This document shows positions 42,131 through 53,164 of a DNA stretch of 64,000 nt, in pieces; position 1 is the first letter of the stretch; each line of letters begins with the position of its first letter. A program made the translations under genes and the position numbers. The notes under the pieces were generated by a model that made no database searches, was not told the DNA's origin, and was given only the letters and a program-made list of their open reading frames with translations. Source of the DNA: an uncultured Eubacteriales bacterium (GTDB taxonomy: Bacteria; Bacillota; Clostridia; Lachnospirales; Lachnospiraceae); the NCBI GenBank assembly GCA_949292785.1, contig CASFBK010000003.1:62001-126000 (forward strand), given 5' to 3'.

Positions 42131-42396
42131 TCTTCTATTCCTCCTGATTTGCAATAAAGCTTAATGGCTCTTTTTATTTCTTCATTCCGAAAATTTTCTT
42201 TCTGGGTAAACACCTCTGTAACTTCTTTCGGAAGTTTTTTAATAATCTGAATATGTTTTTTATTTTTTTTCTTTGGCTTTTCCAGGGTTTTTAACTTCCC
42301 ATCCGCCAGATAATACATATTAGCTTCTTCTTTTATTATTACATAAAGGCTGCCCTTATCATGGCCGGATTTGGATATTGCTAAATTGATATTCAT
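42112..42396 (-). CDS. KOW-domain RNA-binding protein
   Basis: 94 residues. The first 40 ([27 protein letters not shown], in two strands) fit the short KOW/L14e-like proteins found between map and infA in many Clostridia; the rest is Lys-rich. It probably binds rRNA or another RNA. Its end overlaps infA by 19 bp. Confidence 0.8.
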   Translation of the reverse strand: MNINLAISKSGHDKGSLYVIIKEEANMYYLADGKLKTLEKPKKKNKKHIQIIKKLPKEVTEVFTQKENFRNEEIKRAIKLYCKSGGIEECQKQM

Positions 42397-42418
42397 CTAC
42401 GTTCCTTCCTCTTTATAT

Positions 42419-42547
42419 GGAAGTTCTTTTTGCTAAGCTCAAGCTGCGCCTTTCAGGCTTGCTTTCTCTAAGCGTAAAGAACGACCTCGCACTAAGCTCT
42501 GTCTTCGCCTTTCGGCTCACCAATCGCTAAGTTGCTTTCGGTCTCTG
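42419..42547 (-). repeat. Dispersed intergenic repeat copy R3 (over the map 3' end)
   Basis: The block 42481-42547 is about 90 percent identical to 54649-54713 (R5) and starts AGAGACCGAAAGCAACTTAG on the minus strand. Its first part is translated as the C-terminus of Map; the rest lies before the KOW gene. Confidence 0.7.
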
Positions 42548-43295
42548 TAAGCGTCAATATCTCCGGTTCCCCGTCTGTAATTAAGACAGTATTTTCGTAA
42601 TGAGCGGATAAGGAACCGTCTTCGGTTACTACGGTCCAATCATCATCCAGCCATTCCACATCGTAGCGCCCTGCATTAATCATAGGCTCTATGGCAAGCG
42701 TCATACCGGATTTCAAACGAACTCCTCTGCTTTTCTGTGCAAAGTTTGGTATCTGTGGGTCTTCATGAAGATGGGTACCAATTCCATGACCTACCAAATC
42801 TCTTACCACTCCATATCCAAAGCTTTCTGCATAGGCTCCGATTGCATTTGAAATCTCATGCAGATGATTTCCGTCTTTCGCGTACTTAATGCCTTCAAAA
42901 AAACTCTGCCGCGTTCTTTCTATTAATAATGCAGCTTCTTTGGAAATCTCGCCTACACCGTGGGTCCTTGCCGCATCAGAATGATATCCTTTATAAATCA
43001 CACCGGCATCCAGGCTTACGATATCCCCTTCCCGAATCAAACGCTTCTTGGTGGGAATCCCATGTACTACCTCATTATTTACGGATACACAGATAGCCGC
43101 AGGATAACCATTATAATTCTTAAAGGAAGGAATACAGCCGAAACTACGAATCATTTCCTCTCCCAGCTTATCAATTTCCCAGGTAGACATTCCCGGTTTT
43201 AATTCTTTTCCCAGATTCTCATGAACCTTTGCCAGAATTTTCCCTGCAGCTCGCATTAATTCAATTTCTCTGGCAGATTTTATTGATACTGACAT
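42492..43295 (-). CDS. map: Methionine aminopeptidase type I
   Basis: 267 residues. It removes the initiator Met. The metal ligands are in LDAGVIYKGYHSDAART (two Asp), GHGIGTHLHEDP (His) and IEPM and DGSLSAHYENT (two Glu). The last 16-17 residues (after LTETE) are encoded by the dispersed repeat R3 and are not part of the normal family end, making it longer than the usual 250. Confidence 0.95.
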   Translation of the reverse strand: MSVSIKSAREIELMRAAGKILAKVHENLGKELKPGMSTWEIDKLGEEMIRSFGCIPSFKNYNGYPAAICVSVNNEVVHGIPTKKRLIREGDIVSLDAGVIYKGYHSDAARTHGVGEISKEAALLIERTRQSFFEGIKYAKDGNHLHEISNAIGAYAESFGYGVVRDLVGHGIGTHLHEDPQIPNFAQKSRGVRLKSGMTLAIEPMINAGRYDVEWLDDDWTVVTEDGSLSAHYENTVLITDGEPEILTLTETESNLAIGEPKGEDRA

Positions 43296-43298
43296 ATT

Positions 43299-43943
43299 TT
43301 ACGCTCCTAAAATTTCCACGATGGCTTTAAATACCTCTTCCATCGGCTGAACACCATTTACAGTTCTTAAAATATCCTGTTTTTTGTAATAATCTATCAA
43401 TGGCTGTGTCTGCTCATGATATACTTCCAGACGCTTCTTTACTGTTTCCGGTTTATCATCATCTCTTAATACTACCGGATTGCCGCATCTATCACAGATT
43501 CCTTCTACCTTAGTCGGAATGGAAACAAGGTGATATGTTGCTCCACAGTTTAAACATGCACGTCTTCCGGACATTCTATTAATAATATTTTCATCCGGAA
43601 CATCTACATCAATCGCATAGTCCATCTTTTCATTTATGTTCTCAAGTGCTGCATCTAACGCCTCTGCCTGTGGAATGGTTCTTGGGAATCCATCTAATAC
43701 AAAGCCGTTTTTACAGTCATCCTGTTGTATTCTGTCTGCCACCAGTTCTACTACCAGTTCATCCGGAACCAGTAATCCCTGATCCATATACGTTTTTGCT
43801 TTCTTTCCTAACTCGGTACCATTCTTTATGTTTGCTCTGAAAATATCTCCTGTGGAAATATGCGGAATATGATACTTGTCTGCAATCTGTTTTGCCTGTG
43901 TTCCTTTTCCCGCTCCCGGTGCTCCCAACATAATAACTTTCAT
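43299..43943 (-). CDS. adk: Adenylate kinase
   Basis: 214 residues. P loop [11 protein letters not shown] (7-17), LID domain with four Cys (CLNCG...CDRCG near 130-153) typical of zinc-bearing Gram-positive enzymes, and [13 protein letters not shown]. It balances AMP, ADP and ATP. It lies between secY and map, the usual Firmicutes order. Confidence 0.97.
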   Translation of the reverse strand: MKVIMLGAPGAGKGTQAKQIADKYHIPHISTGDIFRANIKNGTELGKKAKTYMDQGLLVPDELVVELVADRIQQDDCKNGFVLDGFPRTIPQAEALDAALENINEKMDYAIDVDVPDENIINRMSGRRACLNCGATYHLVSIPTKVEGICDRCGNPVVLRDDDKPETVKKRLEVYHEQTQPLIDYYKKQDILRTVNGVQPMEEVFKAIVEILGA

Positions 43944-44024
43944 AACAATTCCTCCATAATTCTCTCAAAAACAACTTTAGTGCACCGCAGGAGATGCAGT
44001 CTGCACCTCCCTGGTACACATGTA

Positions 44025-45344
44025 TTAGTCATTTAAAAATCCTTTATAATAACGCACTAACATCTGGGATTCAATCTGTTTTAATGTTTCAATGATAACA
44101 CCTACAATAATAATGATAGATGTTCCACCGAAGGACACGCTTGCGCTGAATACTCCGTTGAAGAAAATCGGAATAACTGCAACAATCATAAGACCTACTG
44201 CCCCTACAAATACGATATAATTCAAGATTTTTGTTAAGTAATCGCTGGTTGGTTTTCCTGGTCTGATACCGGGGATAAAACCGCCCTGACGCTTCATATT
44301 GTTTGCAATTTCAAGTGGATTAAAGGTAATGGATGTATAGAAATATGCAAAAGCAATTACTAATATAACATATACTAACAAACCAATACTATAAATCGGT
44401 TGTTCCGGATTGCACCAGTAAGACTGGGATAATCCATGCAGAATTTTACTTCCTATACCTGTTCCTTCGCCTTTTCCAAGAATTGTAGCAATCAATACCG
44501 GCATCTGCATAATGGACTGTGCAAAGATAATCGGAATAACACCTGCTGTATTTACTTTCAGAGGAATGTAACTAGACTGACCGCCTACCTGCTTTCTTCC
44601 CTGAATCTTCTTGCTGTACTGAACCGGAATTCTACGCTGTCCATCCTGAAGGAATATAACGAACACAATAGTCACCAGAATAACCGCAAGAATAACAACA
44701 GCTGCAATAATTGCTTTACCTACATTGGCAGCATTTGCAATAAATTTTGTATATAACGTCATTAAATCATCCGGTATACGTGACAGGATGTTGACCGTCA
44801 ATACGATGGAAATACCATTTCCAACACCTTTTTCGGTGATTCTTTCACCAATCCACATAAGAACTGCGGAACCAGCTGTTAATGCGGTAACCATCATGAT
44901 TACATGCAGTGCATCGAACTTATCCAGATATCCGCTGCGTCCAAAGCCGATTGCCATAGCCACAGACTGAATTACTGCAAGTGCGATTGTCACATAACGT
45001 GTAATCTTGGTCATCTTCTTTCTTCCGTCTTCGCCATCTTTCTGCATTTCTTCCAATTTTGGAATAGCAATCGTAAGAAGCTGAATAATAATGGAAGAAG
45101 TAATGTACGGTGTAATATTTAATGCAAATACTGACATATTCTCAAGAGAACCACCTGTAATCGCAGAGAAAAAGTTCAATGCATCCGTTCCCTGACTTGC
45201 AAACCAGTTGGCAAGCACTTCACCATTGACACCAGGCAGGGGCAGCTGTGACCCCAGTCTGATGACAACTAACATTGCTAATGTATATAAAATACGATTC
45301 CTAATGTCTTTTATTTTGAATGCGTTACGGAATGTCTCCAGCAT
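44025..45344 (-). CDS. secY: Protein translocase subunit SecY
   Basis: 439 residues with ten membrane helices. N-terminal RIGSQLPLPGVN-type loop (RLGSQLPLPGVNGE here) and the cytoplasmic QDGQRRIPVQYSKK loop, both conserved in SecY. It forms the channel with SecE and SecG. Its start overlaps the rplO stop by one base (TAATG). Confidence 0.97.
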   Translation of the reverse strand: MLETFRNAFKIKDIRNRILYTLAMLVVIRLGSQLPLPGVNGEVLANWFASQGTDALNFFSAITGGSLENMSVFALNITPYITSSIIIQLLTIAIPKLEEMQKDGEDGRKKMTKITRYVTIALAVIQSVAMAIGFGRSGYLDKFDALHVIMMVTALTAGSAVLMWIGERITEKGVGNGISIVLTVNILSRIPDDLMTLYTKFIANAANVGKAIIAAVVILAVILVTIVFVIFLQDGQRRIPVQYSKKIQGRKQVGGQSSYIPLKVNTAGVIPIIFAQSIMQMPVLIATILGKGEGTGIGSKILHGLSQSYWCNPEQPIYSIGLLVYVILVIAFAYFYTSITFNPLEIANNMKRQGGFIPGIRPGKPTSDYLTKILNYIVFVGAVGLMIVAVIPIFFNGVFSASVSFGGTSIIIIVGVIIETLKQIESQMLVRYYKGFLND

Positions 45345-45784
45345 TAGATCACCTCTGCTTTTCCGCCCAGAGCCTCAATCTTTTCTTTTGCACCTGCGCT
45401 GAAGGCATTAACCTGTACAGTGAGTTTCTTGGTAAGTTCGCCGTTTCCAAGAATCTTAACACCATCTCTTGGATTCTTAACGATTCCCTGTTCCAGTAAA
45501 GTTTCTACTGTTATAACAGCATCGTTATCAAATACCTCTAAAGCAGATACATTAATTCCAACGATAGTCTTGGAATTTCTGTTCTTGAATCCCCTTTTCG
45601 GTAATCTTCTGTATAATGGCATCTGACCACCTTCGAAACCAGGTCTTGGTGCTCCGGAACGAGCCTTCTGACCTTTGTGTCCCTTACCTGCAGTCTTACC
45701 ATTTCCTGAACCGTGTCCACGTCCTCTTCTGAAATTATCGCTGTGTTTTGAACCTTCTGCTGGCTGTAAATTTGATAAGTCCAT
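45344..45784 (-). CDS. rplO: 50S ribosomal protein L15
   Basis: 146 residues. The Gly-rich N-terminus ([18 protein letters not shown]) threads through 23S rRNA; the C-terminal domain is globular. Directly coupled to secY by overlap. Confidence 0.96.
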   Translation of the reverse strand: MDLSNLQPAEGSKHSDNFRRGRGHGSGNGKTAGKGHKGQKARSGAPRPGFEGGQMPLYRRLPKRGFKNRNSKTIVGINVSALEVFDNDAVITVETLLEQGIVKNPRDGVKILGNGELTKKLTVQVNAFSAGAKEKIEALGGKAEVI

Positions 45785-45806
45785 TCTGACACCTCCTTAC
45801 TTCATC

Positions 45807-45989
45807 TTAGATTTCTTCTACTTTTACTAAATGTCTTACCTGCTGAATCATACCTCTGACTGCTGCGTTATCCGGCATTTCTACAGTATGGTTTACTTTT
45901 CTTAAACCTAAAGCTTCTACTGTTTTTCTATTCTTTGGAACAGCACCGATTGTAGATTTCACAAGTGTGATTTTTAATTTTTCTGCCAT
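45807..45989 (-). CDS. rpmD: 50S ribosomal protein L30
   Basis: 60 residues from the ATG at 45989 (MAEKLKITLVKSTIG), with GGAGGGAATT upstream. Typical beta-alpha-beta L30 with GLRKVNHTVEMPD. Between rpsE and rplO. Confidence 0.95.
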   Translation of the reverse strand: MAEKLKITLVKSTIGAVPKNRKTVEALGLRKVNHTVEMPDNAAVRGMIQQVRHLVKVEEI

Positions 45990-46003
45990 CTTCAATTCCC
46001 TCC

Positions 46004-46513
46004 TTAACCAAGTATCTCTTCAACAGATTTACCGCGAAGCTTAGCTACTTCTTCTGGAGATTTCAACTGACTTAAAGCGTTAATAGTAGCAAGAACTACG
46101 TTCTGCTTGTTGTTGGAACCTAAAGATTTTGTACGGATGTTCTTGATTCCTGCTAATTCACATACGCTACGTGCAGGACCACCTGCGATAACACCGGTAC
46201 CTTCAGGAGCTCTTTTCAGTAATACGGATGCACCGGTATGCTTTCCGGTAATATCATGTGTAATACTGTTGTTATCATCTAATTTTACAGAAATCAGTTT
46301 CTTCATTGCATCTTCTTTTCCCTTACGAATTGCTTCCGGGATTTCAGATGCTTTTCCTAAGCCTGCACCTACATGACCATTGCCGTCACCAACAACAACC
46401 AAAGCTGTAAAACGGAAGTTACGTCCACCTTTAACAACCTTTGTTACACGCTTAATTGATACCACTTTTTCTGTTAATTCTAATTGACTAGCATCAATAA
46501 TTGTACGTTTCAT
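46004..46513 (-). CDS. rpsE: 30S ribosomal protein S5
   Basis: 169 residues with the S5 double-stranded RNA-binding domain ([21 protein letters not shown]) and C-terminal lobe ([10 protein letters not shown], then [13 protein letters not shown]). It affects translational accuracy. Follows rplR by 17 bp. Confidence 0.96.
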   Translation of the reverse strand: MKRTIIDASQLELTEKVVSIKRVTKVVKGGRNFRFTALVVVGDGNGHVGAGLGKASEIPEAIRKGKEDAMKKLISVKLDDNNSITHDITGKHTGASVLLKRAPEGTGVIAGGPARSVCELAGIKNIRTKSLGSNNKQNVVLATINALSQLKSPEEVAKLRGKSVEEILG

Positions 46514-46530
46514 GTAATTGTCTCCTCCTA

Positions 46531-46899
46531 TTAAAAGTCTAATCCAGCTTCTCTTGCTGCATCAGCTAAAGCTTTGATTTTTCCCTGATATATAAAGCCG
46601 CCTCTATCGAAGACAACAGTGGTAATACCTTTTTCTAATGCTTTCTTTGCAATTACAGTTCCAAGATGTGCTGCAGCATCAACATTGTTTGTTTTTTCTA
46701 ATTCAGCTTTTACATCTTTCTGAAGTGTAGACGCGGAAACCAGTGTATTTCCAACTGTATCGTCAATAATCTGTGCATACATATGATTATTGCTTCTAAA
46801 CACAGCTAAACGTGGTCTTTCGGCTGTACCGGAGAAACGATTACGCATTCTGCTATGTTTTTTAATACGAACTTCTGCTCTTGATTTTTTACTAACCAT
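46531..46899 (-). CDS. rplR: 50S ribosomal protein L18
   Basis: 122 residues. Basic N-terminus and the 5S-rRNA-binding core ([35 protein letters not shown]). Binds 5S rRNA with L5. Confidence 0.96.
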   Translation of the reverse strand: MVSKKSRAEVRIKKHSRMRNRFSGTAERPRLAVFRSNNHMYAQIIDDTVGNTLVSASTLQKDVKAELEKTNNVDAAAHLGTVIAKKALEKGITTVVFDRGGFIYQGKIKALADAAREAGLDF

Positions 46900-46916
46900 T
46901 TTTTGTTCCTCCTATA

Positions 46917-47456
46917 TTATTTCTTACCAGTCTTACCAACTTTACGTCTAATAACTTCATCAGCATATTTGATACCTTTTCCTTTGTAAGGCTCAGGTCT
47001 TCTCTTATCTCTGATTTCAGCTGCGTACTGGCCAACTTTTTCTTTATCAATACCGGAAACAATGATTTTGTTACCGTCAACTTTAGATTCTAATCCTTCC
47101 GGATCTTCCATCTCTACCGGATGAGAATATCCAAGGTTCAGTGTTAAAACTTTTCCGGACTTAGATGCTCTGTAACCAACACCGTTTACTTCCAGTTCCT
47201 TGGTATAACCTTCAGTTACACCTACTACCATGTTGTTAATCAGTGTTCTGGTCAGACCGTGTAAGGACTTCATTTTCTTTAAGTCGTTTGGTCTGGTTAC
47301 AACTACTTCAGAACCTTCTAATTTGATTTCCATTTCTGCTGGAAGGGTTCTCTCAAGAGTTCCCTTAGGACCTTTTACAGTCACATGATTATTTTCTGCA
47401 ATATCAACAGTTACGCCTGCTGGTACCGCGATTGGCATTCTTCCTATACGTGACAT
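46917..47456 (-). CDS. rplF: 50S ribosomal protein L6
   Basis: 179 residues, two similar beta-alpha domains, with SRIGRMPI at the start and [16 protein letters not shown] near the end. Sits near the sarcin-ricin loop. Repeat R4 separates it from rpsH upstream. Confidence 0.96.
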   Translation of the reverse strand: MSRIGRMPIAVPAGVTVDIAENNHVTVKGPKGTLERTLPAEMEIKLEGSEVVVTRPNDLKKMKSLHGLTRTLINNMVVGVTEGYTKELEVNGVGYRASKSGKVLTLNLGYSHPVEMEDPEGLESKVDGNKIIVSGIDKEKVGQYAAEIRDKRRPEPYKGKGIKYADEVIRRKVGKTGKK

Positions 47457-47506
47457 GCCCGTACCTCCTAGTTTAATTTACTTTTACAGTTACATTAGCT
47501 GTATAT

Positions 47507-47622
47507 GTTCCACTCGACTAACACGCTGCTCTCGCCAAGAACAGGCTCGGCACCGCTAAGTCTCAGGAACGGCTATCGCACTAACCTCGCTAAAACCTCG
47601 CTAAGTGCTCAATGCCTACCAT
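47507..47622 (-). repeat. Dispersed intergenic repeat copy R4 (after rpsH)
   Basis: Begins at the rpsH stop with TAGGCATTGAGCACTTAGCG on the minus strand, one base different from the start of R1, and shares CTCGACTAACACGCTG with R2. Confidence 0.65.
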
Positions 47623-48017
47623 ACGTAAGCGAGAACTTCTCCGCCTACTGCTAATTTTCTTGCTTCTTTATCAGTTACAACACCCTGGTTTGTGGAAAGG
47701 ATTGCGATTCCAAGTCCACCTAAAACCTTAGGAATTTCGTTCTTACCAGCGTATACACGAAGACCTGGCTTGGAAATTCTCTTCAGTCCTGTAATAATCT
47801 TTTCGTTCTTGTCTTTTCCGTATTTTAATTCAATACGAATGGTCTTGAAGTTACCATCTTCTACGATATCATATTTTGCAATGTATCCCTCGTTTAAAAG
47901 GATTTCTGCGATTGCAATCTTCATCTTGGAAGCTGGAACGTCTACTGTATCATGTTTAGCAGTATTTGCATTACGGATTCTTGTAAGCATATCTGCGATT
48001 GGATCACTCATAGTCAT
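47616..48017 (-). CDS. rpsH: 30S ribosomal protein S8
   Basis: 133 residues ([17 protein letters not shown]). GGAGG lies 12 nt before the first ATG, so the next ATG at 48011 is a possible start. The C-terminal core has [14 protein letters not shown]. Binds the 16S central domain and represses the spc operon in E. coli. Confidence 0.96.
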   Translation of the reverse strand: MTMSDPIADMLTRIRNANTAKHDTVDVPASKMKIAIAEILLNEGYIAKYDIVEDGNFKTIRIELKYGKDKNEKIITGLKRISKPGLRVYAGKNEIPKVLGGLGIAILSTNQGVVTDKEARKLAVGGEVLAYVW

Positions 48018-48043
48018 GATGTTTCATTTCCTCCTTTTCCGGC

Positions 48044-48229
48044 CTACCAAGAAGCCTTTTTAACGCCTGGAATCTGTCCTTTATATGCTAATTCGCGGAA
48101 GCAGATTCTGCAAATTCCGTATTTTCTTAAATATGCATGTGGACGTCCACAAATTCTGCAACGATTGTATTCTCTGGTAGAGAATTTCTGTTTGCGCTGC
48201 TGTTTAATTTTCATAGATGTTTTTGCCAT
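48044..48229 (-). CDS. rpsN: 30S ribosomal protein S14, zinc type
   Basis: 61 residues with CRICG and CRIC zinc pairs, the short type Z form (rpsN in Gram-positives). AAGGGAGG before the ATG. Between rplE and rpsH. Confidence 0.96.
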   Translation of the reverse strand: MAKTSMKIKQQRKQKFSTREYNRCRICGRPHAYLRKYGICRICFRELAYKGQIPGVKKASW

Positions 48230-48247
48230 ATTGAAATTCCCTCCTTA

Positions 48248-48790
48248 TTATTTTGCAAATGGCATATTGAACTGTGTCAATAATTCACGAGCTTCTTCAT
48301 CGGTCTTTGCAGTAGTAACGAAAATAACATCCATACCACGTACTTTATCAACCTTGTCATACTCGATTTCCGGGAAAATTAACTGTTCTTTAATACCAAG
48401 AGCGTAGTTTCCTCTTCCGTCAAATGCGTTTGGATTTACACCTCTGAAGTCACGTACACGAGGCAAAGCCAAGTTGATTAAACGATCCAGGAATTCATAC
48501 ATTTTGTCGCCTCTTAAGGTTACTTTACATCCGATTGGCATTCCTTCTCTGATTTTGAAGTTAGCCACAGAATTCTTAGCTCTGGTTGCAACAGCCTTCT
48601 GACCGGTAATGGTTTCCAAATCGCTGATTGCTGCGTCTAACAGTTTTGCATTTTCTTTTGCTTCACCAACGCCCATGTTGATAACAATCTTATCAAGCTT
48701 TGGTACTTCCATTTTATTTTTATATTCAAATTTTTTCATCAGAGCGTCTACGATTTCGTTCTGATAAGTCTCTTTTAATCTGGTACTCAA
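48248..48790 (-). CDS. rplE: 50S ribosomal protein L5
   Basis: 180 residues from a TTG at 48790 with GGAGG 9 nt upstream. The 5S rRNA binding core has [16 protein letters not shown] and the C-terminal part [20 protein letters not shown] start is unusual for a ribosomal gene. Confidence 0.95.
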   Translation of the reverse strand: MSTRLKETYQNEIVDALMKKFEYKNKMEVPKLDKIVINMGVGEAKENAKLLDAAISDLETITGQKAVATRAKNSVANFKIREGMPIGCKVTLRGDKMYEFLDRLINLALPRVRDFRGVNPNAFDGRGNYALGIKEQLIFPEIEYDKVDKVRGMDVIFVTTAKTDEEARELLTQFNMPFAK

Positions 48791-48813
48791 CTGAATGGAC
48801 CTCCTTCCTTTTC

Positions 48814-49125
48814 TTAGTCAATCACATCGCCAGTAGATTTGGCAAAACGTACTTTTTTATCTCCGTCCATCTTGAAACCTACACGAGTAGCTTTTCCTTT
48901 ATGAACATACATTACGTTAGAAATATCAACTGGTCCTTCCTGATGAACGATACCACCCTGCTGATTAGCCATGCTTGGTTTTGTGTGCTTGGTAACCATG
49001 TTGATACCTTCTACCAGAACGGTGTTGTCTTTTTTATTTACAGCAATAACTTTGCCTTCTTTGTCTTTGTCTTTTCCGGCGATAACTTTTACCAAATCGC
49101 CTTTTTTAATTTTCATTGATGCCAT
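48814..49125 (-). CDS. rplX: 50S ribosomal protein L24
   Basis: 103 residues. KOW motif near the start ([20 protein letters not shown]). An assembly initiator of the large subunit. Gap of 11 bp after rplN. Confidence 0.96.
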   Translation of the reverse strand: MASMKIKKGDLVKVIAGKDKDKEGKVIAVNKKDNTVLVEGINMVTKHTKPSMANQQGGIVHQEGPVDISNVMYVHKGKATRVGFKMDGDKKVRFAKSTGDVID

Positions 49126-49136
49126 CTTCGTTCCTC

Positions 49137-49505
49137 CTATAATACTTCCGGAGCTAAGGAAACAATTTTCATGAACTGTTTTTCACGAAGCTCTCTAGCA
49201 ACTGGTCCAAAGATACGGGTTCCTTTTGGGGTTTTGTCATCTTTAATGATAACAGCCGCATTCTCATCAAATTTGATATAAGAACCGTCTTTACGACGAG
49301 CACCTTTTTTTGTACGAACTACTACAGCTTTTACTACATCGCCTTTTTTAACAACGCCGCCTGGTGTTGCATCTTTAACCGTAGCAGTGATGATATCTCC
49401 GATATTCGCATATCTTCTTGTAGAACCGCCCATAACACGGATGCAAAGCAATTCTTTTGCTCCTGTATTATCAGCTACTTTCAGTCTACTTTCCTGTTGA
49501 ATCAT
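49137..49505 (-). CDS. rplN: 50S ribosomal protein L14
   Basis: 122 residues; [19 protein letters not shown] start and the [13 protein letters not shown]-type end (here [13 protein letters not shown]) are diagnostic. Forms an intersubunit bridge. Confidence 0.97.
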   Translation of the reverse strand: MIQQESRLKVADNTGAKELLCIRVMGGSTRRYANIGDIITATVKDATPGGVVKKGDVVKAVVVRTKKGARRKDGSYIKFDENAAVIIKDDKTPKGTRIFGPVARELREKQFMKIVSLAPEVL

Positions 49506-49519
49506 GCCGGTAGCCTCCT

Positions 49520-49777
49520 TTATTTCGCTCTTTCAATGATTTCTACAAGTCTCCATCTCTTGTCTTTAGATAAAGGTCTTGTTTCCATTACTCTGACAGT
49601 ATCACCGATTTTGCATTCGTTATTTTCGTCATGAGCTTTTAATTTATAAGTTCTTTTTACGATTTTATTGTATAATGGATGTCTTACGTTGTCTGCAACT
49701 GCAACAACAATGGTCTTATCCATCTTATCACTTACAACTTTACCTGTACGTGTTTTTCTAAGATTTCTTTCTTCCAC
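49520..49777 (-). CDS. rpsQ: 30S ribosomal protein S17
   Basis: 85 residues, OB fold with [16 protein letters not shown] and the [15 protein letters not shown] end. Primary 16S rRNA binder. Confidence 0.96.
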   Translation of the reverse strand: MEERNLRKTRTGKVVSDKMDKTIVVAVADNVRHPLYNKIVKRTYKLKAHDENNECKIGDTVRVMETRPLSKDKRWRLVEIIERAK

Positions 49778-49809
49778 GATTTATATGCTCCTTTCATTAG
49801 GATAGATAA

Positions 49810-50016
49810 TTAAGCTTCTTTTGCCTTTTCAGTGATAATCGTCTGAATTCTAGCGATATTCTTACGAACCTCTTTGATTCTTCCGGTATTATCTAACTGA
49901 TTGGTAGCATTCTGGAATCTTAAATTAAACAGTTCTTTTTTCGCAGCTACTAACTGTTCCTGTAATGCTGCTACGGATTCTTCTCTTAATTCTTTTACAT
50001 AATTACTAGTTTTCAT
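49810..50016 (-). CDS. rpmC: 50S ribosomal protein L29
   Basis: 68 residues from the ATG at 50016 ([14 protein letters not shown]), which overlaps rplP by 11 bp; a GTG at 50025 is possible. Two-helix hairpin protein at the exit tunnel. Confidence 0.94.
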   Translation of the reverse strand: MKTSNYVKELREESVAALQEQLVAAKKELFNLRFQNATNQLDNTGRIKEVRKNIARIQTIITEKAKEA

Positions 50017-50443
50017 TTGATTCACCGCCTTCTAAGTCTGCACGTGAAACTACTTTACATTTACAAGGTAATTTGTGTGTAGCAAGACGTAATGCTTCAC
50101 GAGCTGTTTCTTCCGGAACTCCGGAGATTTCAAATAAAACACGTCCTGGCTTAACAACAGCTACCCAATATTCTAAAGCTCCTTTACCGGAACCCATACG
50201 AGTTTCAGCTGGTTTTGCAGTTACTGGTTTGTCAGGGAAAATTTTAATCCAAACTTTACCACCACGCTTGATATAACGTGTCATTGCGATACGGGCTGCT
50301 TCAATCTGGTTGGATTTAATCCAGCATGGCTCCATAGCCACGATACCGTATTCACCATTTGTAATTTTATTACCTCTTAACGCCTTACCTGCCATGGAAC
50401 CACGGAACTGTTTACGACGTTTTACTCTTTTTGGCATTAACAT
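50006..50443 (-). CDS. rplP: 50S ribosomal protein L16
   Basis: 145 residues ([15 protein letters not shown]). [19 protein letters not shown] near residue 80 is typical. Organises the A-site tRNA architecture. Start overlaps the rpsC stop by one base. Confidence 0.96.
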   Translation of the reverse strand: MLMPKRVKRRKQFRGSMAGKALRGNKITNGEYGIVAMEPCWIKSNQIEAARIAMTRYIKRGGKVWIKIFPDKPVTAKPAETRMGSGKGALEYWVAVVKPGRVLFEISGVPEETAREALRLATHKLPCKCKVVSRADLEGGESNEN

Positions 50444-51099
50444 TATTTATCGCTCCCTTCCTTTGTTGCCTTTGTTGGAAGTACCTCGCCTTTGTAGATC
50501 CATACCTTAACACCAACTTTTCCATAGGTTGTATCTGCTTCAGCGAATCCATAATCGATATCTGCTCTTAATGTCTGAAGTGGAATAGTTCCTTCAGAGT
50601 AAAATTCGGTACGAGCCATATCAGCTCCACCTAAACGACCGGAACAAGATGTTTTGATACCCTGTGCTCCTGCCTTCATACATCTTCCCATACAAGACTT
50701 CATTGCTCTACGGAAGGAAACACGGTTCTCTAACTGTAAAGCGATGTTCTCAGCTACTAACTGAGCATCCTTGTCTGGTCTCTTTACTTCTTTGATATCT
50801 ACAACTAATTTCTTATCTGTAAACTTCTGAAGTTCAGCTTTTACTTTTTCGATTTCAGCTCCGCCTTTTCCGATTACGACACCTGGCTTTGCTGTGTAAA
50901 GAATTACTTTTACGCGGTCAGATGCTCTTTCGATTTCAATTTTAGAAACGCCTGCTGCGTATAATTTCTTTTTCAGATATGTTCTAATATTGTAGTCTTC
51001 TACTAAGAAGTCTGCAAAATCTGCTTCCGCATACCACTTAGAGTCCCAATCTTTGATTACGCCGACTCTTAAGCCATGAGGATTCACTTTCTGTCCCAT
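50443..51099 (-). CDS. rpsC: 30S ribosomal protein S3
   Basis: 218 residues from the ATG at 51099 ([13 protein letters not shown]). A KH domain with [14 protein letters not shown] and the C-terminal domain [20 protein letters not shown]. Located at the mRNA entry site. Confidence 0.97.
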   Translation of the reverse strand: MGQKVNPHGLRVGVIKDWDSKWYAEADFADFLVEDYNIRTYLKKKLYAAGVSKIEIERASDRVKVILYTAKPGVVIGKGGAEIEKVKAELQKFTDKKLVVDIKEVKRPDKDAQLVAENIALQLENRVSFRRAMKSCMGRCMKAGAQGIKTSCSGRLGGADMARTEFYSEGTIPLQTLRADIDYGFAEADTTYGKVGVKVWIYKGEVLPTKATKEGSDK

Positions 51100-51109
51100 G
51101 ATTGCCCTC

Positions 51110-51496
51110 CTATCTTTCATCAAGCACGATTGTAATGTGGCTCATTCTCTTTTCGATTCTATAAGCTCTACCCTGTGCTCTTGGTCTAACTCTCTTCATT
51201 GTAGGTCCTTTGTTTGCATAACATTCTGCTACATAAAGGTTTTCCGGATTCATTCCGTTGTTGTTTTCTGCATTTGCGATTGCAGATTTTAATAACTTCT
51301 CTATTACGCTTGATGCGTATCTTGGATTGTAAGCCAGGATAGCAAGTGCTGTCTGCACGTCTTTTCCACGGATTGCATCTAATACGAAGCAAGCTTTCTG
51401 AACTGACACTCTAGCATAAGATACTTTTGCTGAAGGTCTGGTGTCTTTCTGTGCATTTCTTTCTCTCTTAATTTGACTTCTATGTCCTTTTGCCAT
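51110..51496 (-). CDS. rplV: 50S ribosomal protein L22
   Basis: 128 residues; extended hairpin with [16 protein letters not shown]-type loop ([18 protein letters not shown]) reaching the exit tunnel, where macrolide-resistance changes occur. Confidence 0.96.
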   Translation of the reverse strand: MAKGHRSQIKRERNAQKDTRPSAKVSYARVSVQKACFVLDAIRGKDVQTALAILAYNPRYASSVIEKLLKSAIANAENNNGMNPENLYVAECYANKGPTMKRVRPRAQGRAYRIEKRMSHITIVLDER

Positions 51497-51525
51497 GGAT
51501 GGAACCTCCTTTCATTATTTCGTAA

Positions 51526-51807
51526 TTAACGAACTTTTGATTTCTTTTCGTCTTTTCCATGTCCTCTGTAAGTTCTTGTTGCAACGAACTCACCAAGTTT
51601 ATGTCCAACCATATCTTCGGTTACATATACCGGTACATGTTTTCTTCCGTCATGAACAGCGATTGTGTGTCCAACGAACTGTGGAAAAATAGTAGAACGG
51701 CGAGACCAGGTCTTGATAACACTCTTGTCGCCTGCTGCGTTCATAGCGTCTACTTTTTTCAATAAACTTGCATCAGCAAATGGTCCTTTTTTCAGTGAAC
51801 GAGCCAT
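51526..51807 (-). CDS. rpsS: 30S ribosomal protein S19
   Basis: 93 residues ([15 protein letters not shown]). [20 protein letters not shown] and [14 protein letters not shown] are conserved. Binds with S13 in the head. Confidence 0.97.
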   Translation of the reverse strand: MARSLKKGPFADASLLKKVDAMNAAGDKSVIKTWSRRSTIFPQFVGHTIAVHDGRKHVPVYVTEDMVGHKLGEFVATRTYRGHGKDEKKSKVR

Positions 51808-51820
51808 AATTTACCTCCTA

Positions 51821-52666
51821 TTATTTCAGAGCTCTACCGTCTCTTCTTCTTACGATAAGCTTGTTAGATGCTTTGTTCTTCTTTCTTGTCTTTAATCCAA
51901 GAGCAGGTTTACCCCAAGGTGTACATGGGCCTGGACGTCCGATTCCAGTCTTACCTTCTCCACCACCGTGTGGATGGTCATTCGGGTTCATAACAGAACC
52001 ACGTACTGTTGGGCGGATACCCATATGACGTTTACGTCCTGCCTTACCAATCTTAACAAGGTTATGGTCGGTGTTACCAACAACACCAACGGTTGCTCTA
52101 CAGATAATCGGCACCATTCTCATTTCACCGGATGGAAGTCTAAGTGTTGCATATTTTCCTTCCTTAGCCATTAACTGTGCGCTGTTTCCTGCGGAACGAA
52201 CTAACTGTCCGCCTTTTCCAGGATATAACTCAATGTTGTGTACCTGAGTACCAACCGGAATATTTTCTAATGGTAAGCAGTTTCCTACTCTTACTTCTGC
52301 TTCTGCTCCACTCATAACAGTCATTCCGTCTGTTAATCCTTCCGGAGCTAAGATGTAAGCCTTTTCACCGTCTGCATAGCAGATTAAAGCGATGTTAGCT
52401 GTTCTGTTCGGATCGTATTCGATTCCGATGACAGTTGCCGGGATACCATCTTTCTTATTTCTCTTGAAATCAATAATTCTATATTTTCTTCTAGAACCGC
52501 CACCGCGATGTCTAACAGTAATTTTACCCTGATTGTTACGACCAGCATTTTTCTGTAAGGAAACTACCAAGGACTTCTCTGGAGTAGTCTTTGTAATTTC
52601 AGAAAAATCAGAACCGGTCATATTTCTTCTGGAAGGTGTATATGGGTTATATGTCTTAATTCCCAT
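51821..52666 (-). CDS. rplB: 50S ribosomal protein L2
   Basis: 281 residues. The C-terminal [19 protein letters not shown] loop holds the His near the peptidyl transferase centre. Normal length. Follows rplW after a 198-bp gap with a hairpin. Confidence 0.97.
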   Translation of the reverse strand: MGIKTYNPYTPSRRNMTGSDFSEITKTTPEKSLVVSLQKNAGRNNQGKITVRHRGGGSRRKYRIIDFKRNKKDGIPATVIGIEYDPNRTANIALICYADGEKAYILAPEGLTDGMTVMSGAEAEVRVGNCLPLENIPVGTQVHNIELYPGKGGQLVRSAGNSAQLMAKEGKYATLRLPSGEMRMVPIICRATVGVVGNTDHNLVKIGKAGRKRHMGIRPTVRGSVMNPNDHPHGGGEGKTGIGRPGPCTPWGKPALGLKTRKKNKASNKLIVRRRDGRALK

Positions 52667-52864
52667 GGTGTTTCTCCTTTCAATTCTGATGTTTATTATC
52701 GCACTTTTCTGTGCTTATGCGCGCATATGCAGAGTGTTATAGATTGTGCGAAACAGATTTGGCTGCTCGCAGACACAAGCTGTTTCGTGCAAGCATATAA
52801 GCGTGTAACGCGACCGAGAAAGCTTTGCTTTCGAGGGGCTCTGCACTGCGAAGTCAACCTTCAA
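52667..52864 (-). other. 198-bp gap between rplW and rplB with hairpin
   Basis: Contains an 11-bp stem GTGCGAAACAG / CTGTTTCGTGC (about 52747-52792, two wobble pairs) and a GAAAGC-TTT-GCTTTC hairpin. No gene and no match to the dispersed repeat. It may be an RNA structure tuning expression inside the S10 operon. Confidence 0.4.
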
Positions 52865-53164
52865 TTACAGTCCAGCGAAGATTTCAATATCCTTGCTGTC
52901 TTCTGTCAACTGAACGATTGCTTTCTTGGTCTTAGCAGTCTTACCAACTACCATACCTCTTCTTCTCTTCTTGCCGTCGATGTTCATGGTGTTTACGCTT
53001 GCTACTTTTGTTCCCTCAAACATTTTTTCAACAGCTTCTTTGATCATAGTCTTATTTGCTTCCGGATGTACCAGAAATGTGTATTTCTTTTCGCCCATAG
53101 CGTTCATACTCTTTTCTGTGATAACCGGTTTGAGGATTACGTCATAATACTGTACGTTTGCCAT
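52865..53164 (-). CDS. rplW: 50S ribosomal protein L23
   Basis: 99 residues ([21 protein letters not shown]). Docking site for signal recognition particle and trigger factor at the tunnel exit. Start overlaps the rplD stop by one base. Confidence 0.96.
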   Translation of the reverse strand: MANVQYYDVILKPVITEKSMNAMGEKKYTFLVHPEANKTMIKEAVEKMFEGTKVASVNTMNIDGKKRRRGMVVGKTAKTKKAIVQLTEDSKDIEIFAGL

